In this document: positions 9,970-17,524 of the stretch, piece after piece
Layout of the letters: every line of letters starts with the position of its first letter
How positions within the stretch are numbered: position 1 is the first letter of the stretch
Source: Candidatus Endowatersipora endosymbiont of Watersipora subatra
GTDB taxonomy: Bacteria > Pseudomonadota > Alphaproteobacteria > Rhizobiales > Rhizobiaceae
DNA: 64,000 bases
Reading direction: 5' to 3'
Assembly (NCBI RefSeq): GCF_964026585.1
Contig: NZ_OZ032160.1
Coordinates: forward strand, 682,001 to 746,000
The notes under the pieces: generated by a model
Database searches by the model: none
Told to the model about the DNA's origin: nothing
Seen by the model: only the letters and a program-made list of their open reading frames with translations
Position numbers and translations under genes: made by a program

Positions 9970-11295
9970 TTATTCAGACTCTTTTTGTTCTCCTGATTCA
10001 TTTGAGTCATTAAATGGATTTTCAACAAGGATAGTATCTTCACGCTCAGGACTCGTCGATAACATTATAACCGATACCCCAACGAATTTTTCGACGTGAT
10101 GGATATATTGAATGGCCTCTACAGGTAAATCATTCCAAGTCCTTGCACCTATGATGGACTTACTCCAGCCTGGCAAGATTTCATAGACTGCCTCGACACG
10201 AGACTGTTCCTCTTGAGAAGAAGGTAAATATAACATATCTTTGCCATCCAGTTTGTATCCTCGGCAAATCCTGATTTCTTTAACCCCATCGAAAACATCC
10301 AATTTAGTTAAGGCAATCCCTGTAATTCCGTTCGTCTTAATTGCCTGACGGACTAAAACGGCATCAAACCAACCGCACCGTCGCTTTCTCCCGGTCACAC
10401 TGCCAAACTCACGACCTTTTTTACAAAGAAATTCTCCAATTTCATTTATCTGTTCAGTCGGAAAGGGGCCTTCACCAACCCGTGTTGTATAAGCCTTAGT
10501 AATTCCAAGAACAAAATCTAAAGAATCCGGTCCAATACCAGAACCGGAAGCGGCTTGGCTGGCAACCGTATTCGAGGAAGTTACGAAAGGATACGTTCCA
10601 TGGTCAAGATCAAGTAAAGCTCCCTGAGCGCCTTCAAACAATATTCTCTTTCCAACACGATTGGCATCGTCTAGTAAGGTCCATACTTTTTCCTTAAACG
10701 AGAGGATTCGATCAGCCACAGACGTCAATTCATTGAATATAGAACTGACAGAAATTTCATTTCTGCCAAATCCACGCAATAGTGCATTGTGATGATTTAA
10801 TAAATTTTCGATCTTTTGGGGCAGTGTTTCTAAATTTTCAAGATCAATCAGCCGAATAGCTCGACGGCCAACCTTATCTTCATAAGCGGGACCAATACCA
10901 CGACGTGTAGTACCGATTTTCGTACAATGATTGGAATCTTCCCGTAATTCGTCTAGTACACGATGTAAAGACAAGAGAAGTGTCGCATTATCAGCAATGC
11001 GCAAATTCTCATGAGAAATATGAACGCCCTGCTCTTCGATCTGTCTAATTTCATGAATCAAAGCATGAGGGTCAATGACCACACCATTACCAATGATACC
11101 TATTTTCCCCTTTCGAAGAACACCAGAAGGTAAAAGGTTGAGTCGATAGCTAACACCGTCAATGACCAGGGTATGGCCTGCATTGTGTCCACCCTGAAAT
11201 CTGACAACAAAATCAGCGTGCTCCGACAACCAGTCGACGATCTTGCCTTTACCTTCATCACCCCACTGTGAACCTACGACCACAACATTGGCCAT
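9970..11295 (-). CDS. purA: Adenylosuccinate synthetase
   Basis: GTP-dependent first committed step from IMP to AMP. The N-terminal [17 protein letters not shown]-loop-like motif and the [12 protein letters not shown] segment with the catalytic His are present. So are [14 protein letters not shown], the [11 protein letters not shown] region and the [12 protein letters not shown] substrate loop. 441 aa, about ten residues longer than usual because of a polar C-terminal tail rich in Glu and Ser. The start is well supported by AGGA about nine bases ahead. The gene lies 180 bp downstream of serA on the same strand, as in several alphaproteobacteria. Adenine nucleotide synthesis in the cytosol is the expected role. 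Confidence 0.97.
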   Translation of the reverse strand: MANVVVVGSQWGDEGKGKIVDWLSEHADFVVRFQGGHNAGHTLVIDGVSYRLNLLPSGVLRKGKIGIIGNGVVIDPHALIHEIRQIEEQGVHISHENLRIADNATLLLSLHRVLDELREDSNHCTKIGTTRRGIGPAYEDKVGRRAIRLIDLENLETLPQKIENLLNHHNALLRGFGRNEISVSSIFNELTSVADRILSFKEKVWTLLDDANRVGKRILFEGAQGALLDLDHGTYPFVTSSNTVASQAASGSGIGPDSLDFVLGITKAYTTRVGEGPFPTEQINEIGEFLCKKGREFGSVTGRKRRCGWFDAVLVRQAIKTNGITGIALTKLDVFDGVKEIRICRGYKLDGKDMLYLPSSQEEQSRVEAVYEILPGWSKSIIGARTWNDLPVEAIQYIHHVEKFVGVSVIMLSTSPEREDTILVENPFNDSNESGEQKESE

Positions 11296-11423
11296 ATCAG
11301 AAATTCCTCGATTCTATTGTACTCAAGTCAGCTCTATAAGTACGGTAAAAGCAAACCACTTCACGAGTCAATCCAGTCTCTCTTCTATAGATTAAATCCA
11401 CCAATATATTGAGTTTTCTGATC

Positions 11424-11440
11424 TTCTCTTTCAAAGAGAA
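11424..11440. promoter_or_regulatory. Perfect inverted repeat between serA and purA
   Basis: TTCTCTTT-C-AAAGAGAA is a perfect 8-bp inverted repeat in the 180-bp gap downstream of serA and upstream of purA. It could be a weak serA terminator or an operator for purA. There is no adjoining T tract on the minus strand, so the function is open. Confidence 0.25.
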
Positions 11441-11475
11441 CACTCATTTTGAGCTGAGCGCTGAATGGCTTGAGA

Positions 11476-13077
11476 TTAAAGATCAAACTCCAGCGCTCTT
11501 GTCGAGTCAATTTCAGGGATATTTCTAAGGATAGAAAGGAATCCTTCTGGTACTTTGTCATCCAGCTCAATCAGTGCAATGGCATTTCCACCTTTTTTGT
11601 CTCGACCCAAATAAAAATTGGCAATATTAATACCTGATTCACCAAATATACTACCAATTTTTCCTATAATACCTGGCACATCACGGTTGGTAGCATACAA
11701 CATATGAGATCCCGCTTCTGCTTCCATGTTAATTCCTTTAATCTGAATAAAACGAGGGTTACTATCAGAGAATACAGTACCAGCAACCGAGTATGTTTCG
11801 GTCTCAGTAATAACTGTTAATTTAATATAACCTTCAAAAATACCTGACTTCTCACGCCTTATTTCTGTTATTCTGATACCGCGTTCTGATGCGATAATGA
11901 GTGCAGAAACCATATTGACTTCTACCATGATTGGCCGCATCAATCCTGCTAAAATTGCACTGTTCAGTGCTCTTGTATTGAGATCAGCTATATGTCCATC
12001 ATAGAGAATTTTCACTTGTTTGACTTCCTCATCAGTCACTTGACCCAAAAAACTACCCAACGTTTCAGCTAGCTTTACAAATGGTGTGAGCAATGGAGCT
12101 TCTTCAGCAGAAATAGAAGGCATGTTCAGTGCATTAGTAACAGAACCACGTATGAGATAAGCTGACATTTGTTCTGCTACCTGGAGTGCGACATTGTCCT
12201 GAGCTTCCATTGTTGCAGCACCTAAATGAGGAGTACAGACAAAATTAGGGATGCCAAAAAGAACATTGTCCTGAGCTGGTTCTACTTCAAATACATCAAT
12301 GCCTGCACCTGCAACCATTCCATTTTTCAAGGCATTGGCTAAATCGGCTTCAACAATCAACCCCCCCCTAGCACAATTGATAATACGCACTCCTCTCTTC
12401 ATCTTAGAGAGAGTTACAGCATTAATAATATTACGCGTTTTACTCGTTAAAGGTGTGTGTAGTGAAATAAAATCTGCTCTCTCAAGCAACCTATCCAGTT
12501 CCACTTTTTCTACACCAACTTGGGTTGCTCTTTCCTCTCCCAAAAATGGATCGAAAACAATGACCCTCATCTTCATACCAATAGCTCTGTTGGCAACAAT
12601 TGAACCAATGTTACCGCAACCAATCAGACCTAAAACCTTCCCATTCACTTCTACACCCATGAACCGAGATTTTTCCCATTTTCCATCTTGTGTAGATCTA
12701 TCTGCAGCCGATATCTGACGTGCTACAGCCATCATCATCGAAATCGTATGTTCAGCTGTTGTGATGGAATTTCCAAATGGCGTATTCATAACAATGATAC
12801 CTTGGCGAGAAGCAGATTTCAGATCAATATTATCAACTCCTATACCAGCTCTGCCAATGACCTTAAGATTGTCAGCATTATCAATAAGCTGTTCTGTGAC
12901 CTTAGTCACAGAACGAATAACCAGACCATCATAGCTATTTATGATTTTATACAGCTTTTCTTTTTTTCTACCAAGATCAGGTTGAAAATCGACATGAATG
13001 CCGTATTTACTGAATACATCAATGACCATTTCAGATAAGAGATCTGTGATAAGGACGCGAGGAGTCTTATGAAGCAT
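11476..13077 (-). CDS. serA: D-3-phosphoglycerate dehydrogenase
   Basis: First enzyme of serine synthesis, oxidising 3-phosphoglycerate with NAD+. 533 aa from the start used, so it is the long form: substrate domain, NAD-binding domain (LIGCGNIGSIVANRA), catalytic region with the CARGGLI and HLGAATMEAQ motifs, intervening domain, then a C-terminal ACT domain (VPGIIGKIGSIFGE) for possible serine feedback. I start at MLHKTPRVLITD (13077), which matches the family; the frame extends further into serC but that part is not conserved. It lies 25 bp after serC, so they form a serC-serA operon. The CARGGLI motif is encoded by a run of eight G (12361-12368). Confidence 0.96.
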   Translation of the reverse strand: MLHKTPRVLITDLLSEMVIDVFSKYGIHVDFQPDLGRKKEKLYKIINSYDGLVIRSVTKVTEQLIDNADNLKVIGRAGIGVDNIDLKSASRQGIIVMNTPFGNSITTAEHTISMMMAVARQISAADRSTQDGKWEKSRFMGVEVNGKVLGLIGCGNIGSIVANRAIGMKMRVIVFDPFLGEERATQVGVEKVELDRLLERADFISLHTPLTSKTRNIINAVTLSKMKRGVRIINCARGGLIVEADLANALKNGMVAGAGIDVFEVEPAQDNVLFGIPNFVCTPHLGAATMEAQDNVALQVAEQMSAYLIRGSVTNALNMPSISAEEAPLLTPFVKLAETLGSFLGQVTDEEVKQVKILYDGHIADLNTRALNSAILAGLMRPIMVEVNMVSALIIASERGIRITEIRREKSGIFEGYIKLTVITETETYSVAGTVFSDSNPRFIQIKGINMEAEAGSHMLYATNRDVPGIIGKIGSIFGESGINIANFYLGRDKKGGNAIALIELDDKVPEGFLSILRNIPEIDSTRALEFDL

Positions 13078-13102
13078 AAAATAATATTTCTCTAAAGAAT
13101 TT

Positions 13103-14272
13103 TTAATAAGCGTATTTTGTAGTCTCAAATGCCCAATCAAGCCAAGGGAGCAAAGCTTCAAGATTGAAGTGATCAACTGTAGGACCGGTCCAGATTCTCA
13201 ATCCTGGAGGAGCATCGCGATAGCCACTAATATCGTAGGCAACACCTCTATCTTCTAATAACCCCGTCAGGTTTTTTACAAAAGCACGCTGTTTTCTTTC
13301 ACACAAAAGCACGAAGTCAGGATCAATTATTGATAGACAAACAGAAGTATTAGAACGAATTGATGTATCTTTAGCTAAAAAATCAATCCAATCGGTTCTG
13401 TCAACCCACTGGGTCAAGATAGATAGATTCTCATTAGCACGGGAATGGAGTCCTTTGAATCCACCGATCCTCTTCGCCCAATTGAGAGAATCCAGATAAT
13501 CTTCCACACATAACATGGATGGTGTATTAATAGTTTCTCCCTCAAAAATACTATCAATCAACTTCCCTTGTCTGGTTAGCCTAAAAATTTTGGGCAAAGG
13601 CCAGGGAGGAGTATAAGTTTCAAGACGATCAACGGCCCTTGGGCTAAGAATCAGCATACCATGTGCCGCCTCACCACCAAGAGCTTTTTGCCAAGAAAAT
13701 GTCACTACGTCGAGCTTATTAAAAGGTAATCTCTGAGCAAAGACAGCAGACGTCGCATCACAGATCGTCAATCCCTTCCGTTCACTAGAAATAAAGTTAC
13801 CATCAGGTAACCGAACTCCTGAAGTTGTTCCATTCCAAGTAAAAACCAGATCATGATCAAAATTAATGGAGGTTAAATCAGGCAAAAAACCATAGTCAGC
13901 GGTCAACGCAATAGGCTTGAGTCCCAACTGATTAACAACGTCATTCAACCAAATAGCGCCAAAACTTTCCCACACCATGACAGTAACTGAACATGGTCCC
14001 AAAAGAGACCAGAGAGCCATTTCAACAGAACCAGTGTCCGAAGCTGGTACAATAGCAACACGGTAATCAACAGGGATATTTAAAATATCTTTTGTTAACT
14101 CAATCACTTGTTTAAGCTTTGATTTAGAATGAGTAGCTCTATGAGAGCGTCCAAGACTCGCATCCGAGAGCAACTCAAAACACCAACCTGGGCGCTTAGA
14201 ACACGGTCCTGAAGAGAAGGAAGAATTGTAGGGACGGACGGTGGGAACCGCGAACTGCGATCCTGTCATCAT
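13103..14272 (-). CDS. serC: Phosphoserine aminotransferase
   Basis: PLP-dependent transaminase making 3-phosphoserine from 3-phosphohydroxypyruvate and glutamate. The sequence is of the type found in alphaproteobacteria and methanogens rather than the E. coli type. The PLP lysine lies in TFSWQKALGGEAAHGM (about residue 196). FSSGPCSKRPGW near the N-terminus and SLGRSHRATHSK are family hallmarks. 389 aa from the ATG at 14272, chosen because AGGAAG lies 8 nt upstream; ATGs at 14278 and 14269 are alternatives. It heads a serC-serA operon and is divergent from eipA. The third pathway enzyme, serB, is not in the window. Confidence 0.94.
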   Translation of the reverse strand: MMTGSQFAVPTVRPYNSSFSSGPCSKRPGWCFELLSDASLGRSHRATHSKSKLKQVIELTKDILNIPVDYRVAIVPASDTGSVEMALWSLLGPCSVTVMVWESFGAIWLNDVVNQLGLKPIALTADYGFLPDLTSINFDHDLVFTWNGTTSGVRLPDGNFISSERKGLTICDATSAVFAQRLPFNKLDVVTFSWQKALGGEAAHGMLILSPRAVDRLETYTPPWPLPKIFRLTRQGKLIDSIFEGETINTPSMLCVEDYLDSLNWAKRIGGFKGLHSRANENLSILTQWVDRTDWIDFLAKDTSIRSNTSVCLSIIDPDFVLLCERKQRAFVKNLTGLLEDRGVAYDISGYRDAPPGLRIWTGPTVDHFNLEALLPWLDWAFETTKYAY

Positions 14273-14278
14273 AACCAT

Positions 14279-14595
14279 AACTTCCTGTCGTTTAGGAGAA
14301 TTAACAGATATATTAGTATAGAGCTAAGGCATGAAAAATCAAGAAAAAAGAAGTTTCACTAAGGATCACTAAATGAGTAATACCTAGATTTTAATGTCAT
14401 GTTCCAAAGAGGAATTGAGGAGAGCTCACTATTCTGAAGAAAGATCAAATCATATCAAAATGACCTTGATAATCAAAAAGATGATGATATATAGGAAGAC
14501 TTCTCTCAATCATCATTATGGATTTTAATCTCATTCAAATCGACGAAACATAATTGATACAACTTCTTTGTGACTTCAATTTCATGGAGAGTACC
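14279..14595. other. Divergent intergenic region serC/eipA
   Basis: About 317 bp separate the two divergent genes. I see AT-rich sequence with GAGGAG-like patches but no open frame with a ribosome binding site, no tRNA and no long inverted repeat. It presumably carries both promoters. Confidence 0.4.
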
Positions 14596-15159
14596 ATGCG
14601 GTTGCCTTTCATTGCAATTATCATCCATCTTATCACAATAATGTCTTGTGTCACATCGGCATTAGCAGACCGTCAAGTGAGGTACTCAAAAAATGAATTA
14701 GTTAATGTTGGTCATCATTTTTTTGGTATAGCTTCTAGTGGCTTGGCCAGTCTAATTGAAAAATCGTTTGAACAATATGGACAGCCAAACGGTTATATTT
14801 TAGGCGAGGAAGCATCAGGCTCTATGATAGGTGGGTTACGTTATGGAGAAGGGGTATTAATCACACAAAATGCTGGTGATTGCAAAATTTATTGGCAAGG
14901 TCCCTCCATTGGATGGGATTTTGGTGGTGATGGAAATAGGACTATGATGTTGGTCTATAATCTCAAGGATATCAGTAAAATCTATCGCCGATATATTGGT
15001 CTTTCAGGTTCTGCATATCTTATTGGTGGTTTAGGAATGACAGTTCTCAAAAACGGCGATACAATCATTATTCCTATCCATACTGGTGTAGGTGCGAGAC
15101 TTGGTTTTAATGTGGGATATCTAAAAATCCGTCCATATGCTACATGGAATCCTTTTTGA
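14596..15159 (+). CDS. eipA: EipA family periplasmic protein (DUF1134)
   Basis: A 187-aa secreted protein matching the DUF1134 family, whose Brucella member EipA is a small periplasmic beta-barrel involved in envelope integrity. A signal peptide is clear: MRLPF, a hydrophobic stretch, then cleavage after SALA, before DRQ. The mature part is Gly-rich (YGQPNGYILGEEASGS, then GLRYGEG, then PSIGWDFGGDGNR), as expected for the family. GGAGAG (14586-14591) lies 4 nt before the ATG at 14596; the frame is open 14 codons further but that would put a non-hydrophobic leader before the signal peptide. The exact molecular activity of the family is unknown. Confidence 0.82.
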   Translation: MRLPFIAIIIHLITIMSCVTSALADRQVRYSKNELVNVGHHFFGIASSGLASLIEKSFEQYGQPNGYILGEEASGSMIGGLRYGEGVLITQNAGDCKIYWQGPSIGWDFGGDGNRTMMLVYNLKDISKIYRRYIGLSGSAYLIGGLGMTVLKNGDTIIIPIHTGVGARLGFNVGYLKIRPYATWNPF

Positions 15160-15227
15160 TTCTTTATGAGTTCAATCCAACATTGAGTTGGATCATACAT
15201 GCTTCAAAGATGAAAACACAGAAATGA

Positions 15228-15353
15228 ATCAACTGTGCAATCTTAAAAATGGAGGATGAGTGTCAATGAGTGAACAGGATGATTTAAGGGTAAGGCCATC
15301 TTTTAATGGCAGAACCAATGAAACAGAATATCAAAAAAAGAAAATCATTCGTG
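15228..15353 (+). repeat. Direct repeat, copy 1 (5' gene segment)
   Basis: A 126-bp segment nearly identical to 15669-15795. It covers the untranslated leader, the GGAGG ribosome binding site, the ATG and about 29 codons of the downstream ORF. Differences are one T indel in the leader, a 2-nt indel with a few substitutions after the thirteenth codon, and two changes near the end. See the finding on this duplication. Confidence 0.9.
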
Positions 15354-15499
15354 AAACAATTAACAAATTAGCTATCAAAGTCATAGCAAGAATTGCTGAT
15401 GTCCAAGGACATAATTCCCCAATCCACAGAATACTGAGTCAAGAGTCAACAGAAACTGATATTGATTTTGATTACGATGTTGATTTTAAAAGAGACTAG
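15266..15499 (+). CDS. Small hypothetical protein, duplicated 5' end
   Basis: A 77-aa ORF that I do not recognise. It begins MSEQDDLRVRPS, continues with a basic stretch (YQKKKIIRETINK) and ends with an acidic Asp-rich tail (DIDFDYDVDFK). GGAGG about ten bases before the ATG (15266) is a good ribosome binding site; a GTG two codons earlier is possible. Its leader and first codons are repeated 441 bp downstream at the start of the PCuAC gene. In the other frame copy 1 reads MAEPMKQNIKKRKSFV before a stop, paralleling the PCuAC protein's N-terminus, so this ORF may be a decayed duplicate rather than a functional gene. Confidence 0.4.
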   Translation: MSEQDDLRVRPSFNGRTNETEYQKKKIIRETINKLAIKVIARIADVQGHNSPIHRILSQESTETDIDFDYDVDFKRD

Positions 15500-15668
15500 A
15501 GAATTCAATTGATTGAATAAAATGTTAGTATCCCATAAAATTAAAGAGTAATTTATATATTGTAACGAGTCACGCATTGATTGCACTTTAAACCAGTTTA
15601 TTCAATCTAAGAATTAGATAATCTTTGAATCAATCTACTCATTGGAAGATCCAGAAACTTGTGTAGAG

Positions 15669-15795
15669 ATCAACTGTGCAATCTAAAAATGGAGGATGAG
15701 TGTCAATGAGTGAACAGGATGATTTAAGGGTAAGGCCATCTTTAATAATGGCACAATCGATGAAACAGAACGTCAAAAAAAGAAAATCATTCGTG
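15669..15795 (+). repeat. Direct repeat, copy 2 (5' gene segment)
   Basis: A 127-bp counterpart of 15228-15353. The block from the leader's AAAAATGG through the ribosome binding site and the first dozen codons is identical. A 2-nt length difference after the codons for RPS shifts the frame relative to copy 1, so the two copies encode different residues beyond that point. Confidence 0.9.
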
Positions 15796-16359
15796 CTGAA
15801 GAATTTACCAGTATTATCAAAAATGGGGTTCCTCCTAGGAAAGATTGTTCTTTTTATCTTATTTTCAATGAATCATTCGACCTTAGTCCTATCCAAAACT
15901 ATTTCTACAAAAATTAGAGCAGGGAAATTAATTCTTCATGATCCTGTTATTCGGATGACCCAACCAGGTTCAGAAATAGGAGCTGGATATCTTATGATCA
16001 CTAACAATGGATCAATTGAAGACCGTCTAATCAGTGTAAGAGTTGATTTTGCTCAAAAGGTCAGAATACATGAAACTATTGTTGCACGATCGGAAATGGA
16101 AATCACTAAAATGCGCACTCTTGAAGATGGACTAAAAATTGGAGTCGGAGAAACAGTGAAACTTGAACCTAGCAGCTACCATTTGATGTTTATAAAACTA
16201 TCAAAACCAATGAAAGTTGGTGATCTTCATAAAGCAATTTTGGAATTTGAGAATGCTGGAAAGGTTGAAGTTCAATTCGAAGTGATATCTATTGCTGAAA
16301 CATTGAAAATAAAAAACAAGATCCCTCAAGCTTATGAGAATAGTCTCATTGTTGGTTAA
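15706..16359 (+). CDS. PCuAC-domain copper chaperone, secreted or membrane-anchored
   Basis: A PCuAC (DUF461) protein. Members bind Cu(I) in the periplasm and deliver it to the CuA or CuB centre of cytochrome oxidase. Copper ligands are recognisable: H122 (RIHETI), M136 (TKMR) and the H159-L-M161 pair (SSYHLMFIKL); the first spacing is 2 residues longer than usual. A hydrophobic stretch at about residues 41-63 (MGFLLGKIVLFIL to VLS) serves as signal or anchor. The first 14 residues come from the duplicated segment and are identical to the upstream small ORF. True start may instead be ATG 15748 or 15823; only 15706 has GGAGG (15691-15695). An aa3-oxidase small subunit gene is nearby, which fits the role. 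Confidence 0.78.
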   Translation: MSEQDDLRVRPSLIMAQSMKQNVKKRKSFVLKNLPVLSKMGFLLGKIVLFILFSMNHSTLVLSKTISTKIRAGKLILHDPVIRMTQPGSEIGAGYLMITNNGSIEDRLISVRVDFAQKVRIHETIVARSEMEITKMRTLEDGLKIGVGETVKLEPSSYHLMFIKLSKPMKVGDLHKAILEFENAGKVEVQFEVISIAETLKIKNKIPQAYENSLIVG

Positions 16360-16529
16360 GTATAGAAAAAACTCAAGAAGAAATCTTTACAAGATTTTTA
16401 AAAAACCATCTTCTGATTCCTCTTTATTTAGAACTTTCCCGTCATCGATAAATATTGAATCACTAGACAGTTCATAATGATTCTGATAGATTCACCATCT
16501 AGAATGAAGAAGAAGAATCGGAATAGCTA

Positions 16530-16754
16530 GTGCAAGTTGTTGTTCGTGATAATAATGTAGATCAGGCCCTTCGTGCCCTGAAAAAGAAACTTCAGCGTGA
16601 GGGTATTTTTAGAGAAATGAAGTTGCGTAATTTTCATGAAAAGCCTTCAGAAAAGCGAGTCCGTGAGAAGACAGAAGCCATCCGTCGAACTCGTAAATTA
16701 GCTCGCAAGAGAGCTCAGCGTGAAGGTTTGATTCCAGGTAAGGTAAGTCGCTAA
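16530..16754 (+). CDS. rpsU: 30S ribosomal protein S21
   Basis: Small basic ribosomal protein S21, 74 aa, helping mRNA binding on the 30S subunit. It starts at GTG (16530), giving [20 protein letters not shown]. The pattern [26 protein letters not shown] and the Arg/Lys-rich C-terminus are typical of the family in alphaproteobacteria. It stands alone with a 170-bp upstream gap and is followed by a hairpin terminator. The ribosome binding site is weak (CGGAATAG). Confidence 0.96.
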   Translation: MQVVVRDNNVDQALRALKKKLQREGIFREMKLRNFHEKPSEKRVREKTEAIRRTRKLARKRAQREGLIPGKVSR

Positions 16755-16763
16755 ATAATATCT

Positions 16764-16788
16764 CTTTTTATTCATACAATAAAAAGAT
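16764..16788. terminator. Hairpin terminator after rpsU
   Basis: TCTTTTTATT-CATAC-AATAAAAAGA forms a perfect 10-bp AU-rich stem ten bases after the rpsU stop and just beyond the end of the converging oxidase subunit gene. A bidirectional terminator is the natural reading, although GC content of the stem is low. Confidence 0.5.
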
Positions 16789-16796
16789 AGTGTAAT

Positions 16797-17030
16797 TCAT
16801 GCCACTGTCTTTGACAGGATAATTAGAGTTATAAACGTCAAAAGACCAGCTAAAAAACTTTTAGCAATCATGAATCCGACAGCCATTGAGATAATTAAAA
16901 AAAAGCCAATGAGAACGGCCCATTTGACCAATGATAAAAAAATGGCATAGGTACGTTCATGATCCTGGTTGTCCATTGAATCACAAGATCTCACTTTATC
17001 AACATCATACTCTAAAGACTGATGGGGCAT
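16797..17030 (-). CDS. aa3-type cytochrome c oxidase subunit IV-like
   Basis: A 77-aa protein with a charged N-terminal half and two hydrophobic segments (about 32-54 and 58-75). The part MDNQDHERTYAIFLSLVKWAV resembles the bacterial aa3-oxidase subunit IV family, small peptides of the form 'xxHxxTYxxFxxxxKWxxxxxxxxI'. These associate with cytochrome c oxidase in the inner membrane. Family members usually have one membrane helix, so the second is unusual. AGGA lies 7 nt before the ATG at 17030, inside a hairpin loop. The similarity is by eye, so a plain small membrane protein remains possible. Confidence 0.55.
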   Translation of the reverse strand: MPHQSLEYDVDKVRSCDSMDNQDHERTYAIFLSLVKWAVLIGFFLIISMAVGFMIAKSFLAGLLTFITLIILSKTVA

Positions 17031-17031
17031 A

Positions 17032-17050
17032 CTCTAATCCTAAATTAGAG
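17032..17050 (-). promoter_or_regulatory. Hairpin with the ribosome binding site in its loop
   Basis: On the minus strand CTCTAAT-TTAGG-ATTAGAG is a perfect 7-bp stem whose 5-nt loop holds most of the AGGA Shine-Dalgarno sequence, ending one base before the ATG. Such a layout could modulate translation, but this is inferred from sequence only. Confidence 0.35.
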
Positions 17051-17090
17051 AGAAGAGATTGATTGAACAGAACAGACTTTATCATTTTTG

Positions 17091-17480
17091 TCAACTTTTC
17101 TTTGCAAGATTAAACGGAGAGCCAACTGAGGGGAGACAATAAAGATTAAGAGGAGTTTTTAGATGGCACTTTGCTGTTACAATTGACTTTGAAATTTCTC
17201 CTTTAAAAACTAGCTCAACCTGAGTTGGTGAACGAACGACGTAATTGCCTACGGCCATTATTTTTTTATCATAACCTGACCTGGAGACAAACCTTCTATC
17301 TTTGAATTCTGCAAAATAAACACCTTGAGTCTCTAGATCTGTAGGAAACCAAATACCATCGATACTCATTGTGTCAGACTTATCCATAAAGTGAAAAGAC
17401 TGAATCCTCAAAATATCACAACCAGTTAGGGCGTTTAGAACAAGCAGTAATATCAATTTTTTTGCTAAGGAGGCCCCCAT
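17091..17480 (-). CDS. omp10: Omp10-like outer membrane lipoprotein
   Basis: A 129-aa lipoprotein. The N-terminus MGASLAKKLILLLVLNALTGC is a lipoprotein signal with lipobox LTGC; Cys21 would be lipidated. The rest resembles Brucella Omp10: an SIDGIWFP start, a central VGNYVVRSPTQVEL, and the end SKSIVTAKCHLKTPLNLYC followed by GSPFNLAKK with two conserved Cys. Omp10 affects surface properties and virulence in Brucella, but its biochemical role is unknown. AGGA is well placed before the ATG. It lies between the oxidase small subunit and pepF, all on the minus strand, with 60-bp and 44-bp gaps. Confidence 0.68.
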   Translation of the reverse strand: MGASLAKKLILLLVLNALTGCDILRIQSFHFMDKSDTMSIDGIWFPTDLETQGVYFAEFKDRRFVSRSGYDKKIMAVGNYVVRSPTQVELVFKGEISKSIVTAKCHLKTPLNLYCLPSVGSPFNLAKKS

Positions 17481-17524
17481 TCCTGATTTTCCTATCCCTT
17501 CAGTTATACATTATTATGATGGGA

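Noticed and set aside
15266..15345. Weak likeness of MSEQDDLRVRPS and KKRKSFV to the N-terminus of VirD2-like relaxases
   Set aside because: Only a dozen residues, no relaxase motifs follow, and the second part is read in a different frame; chance cannot be excluded.
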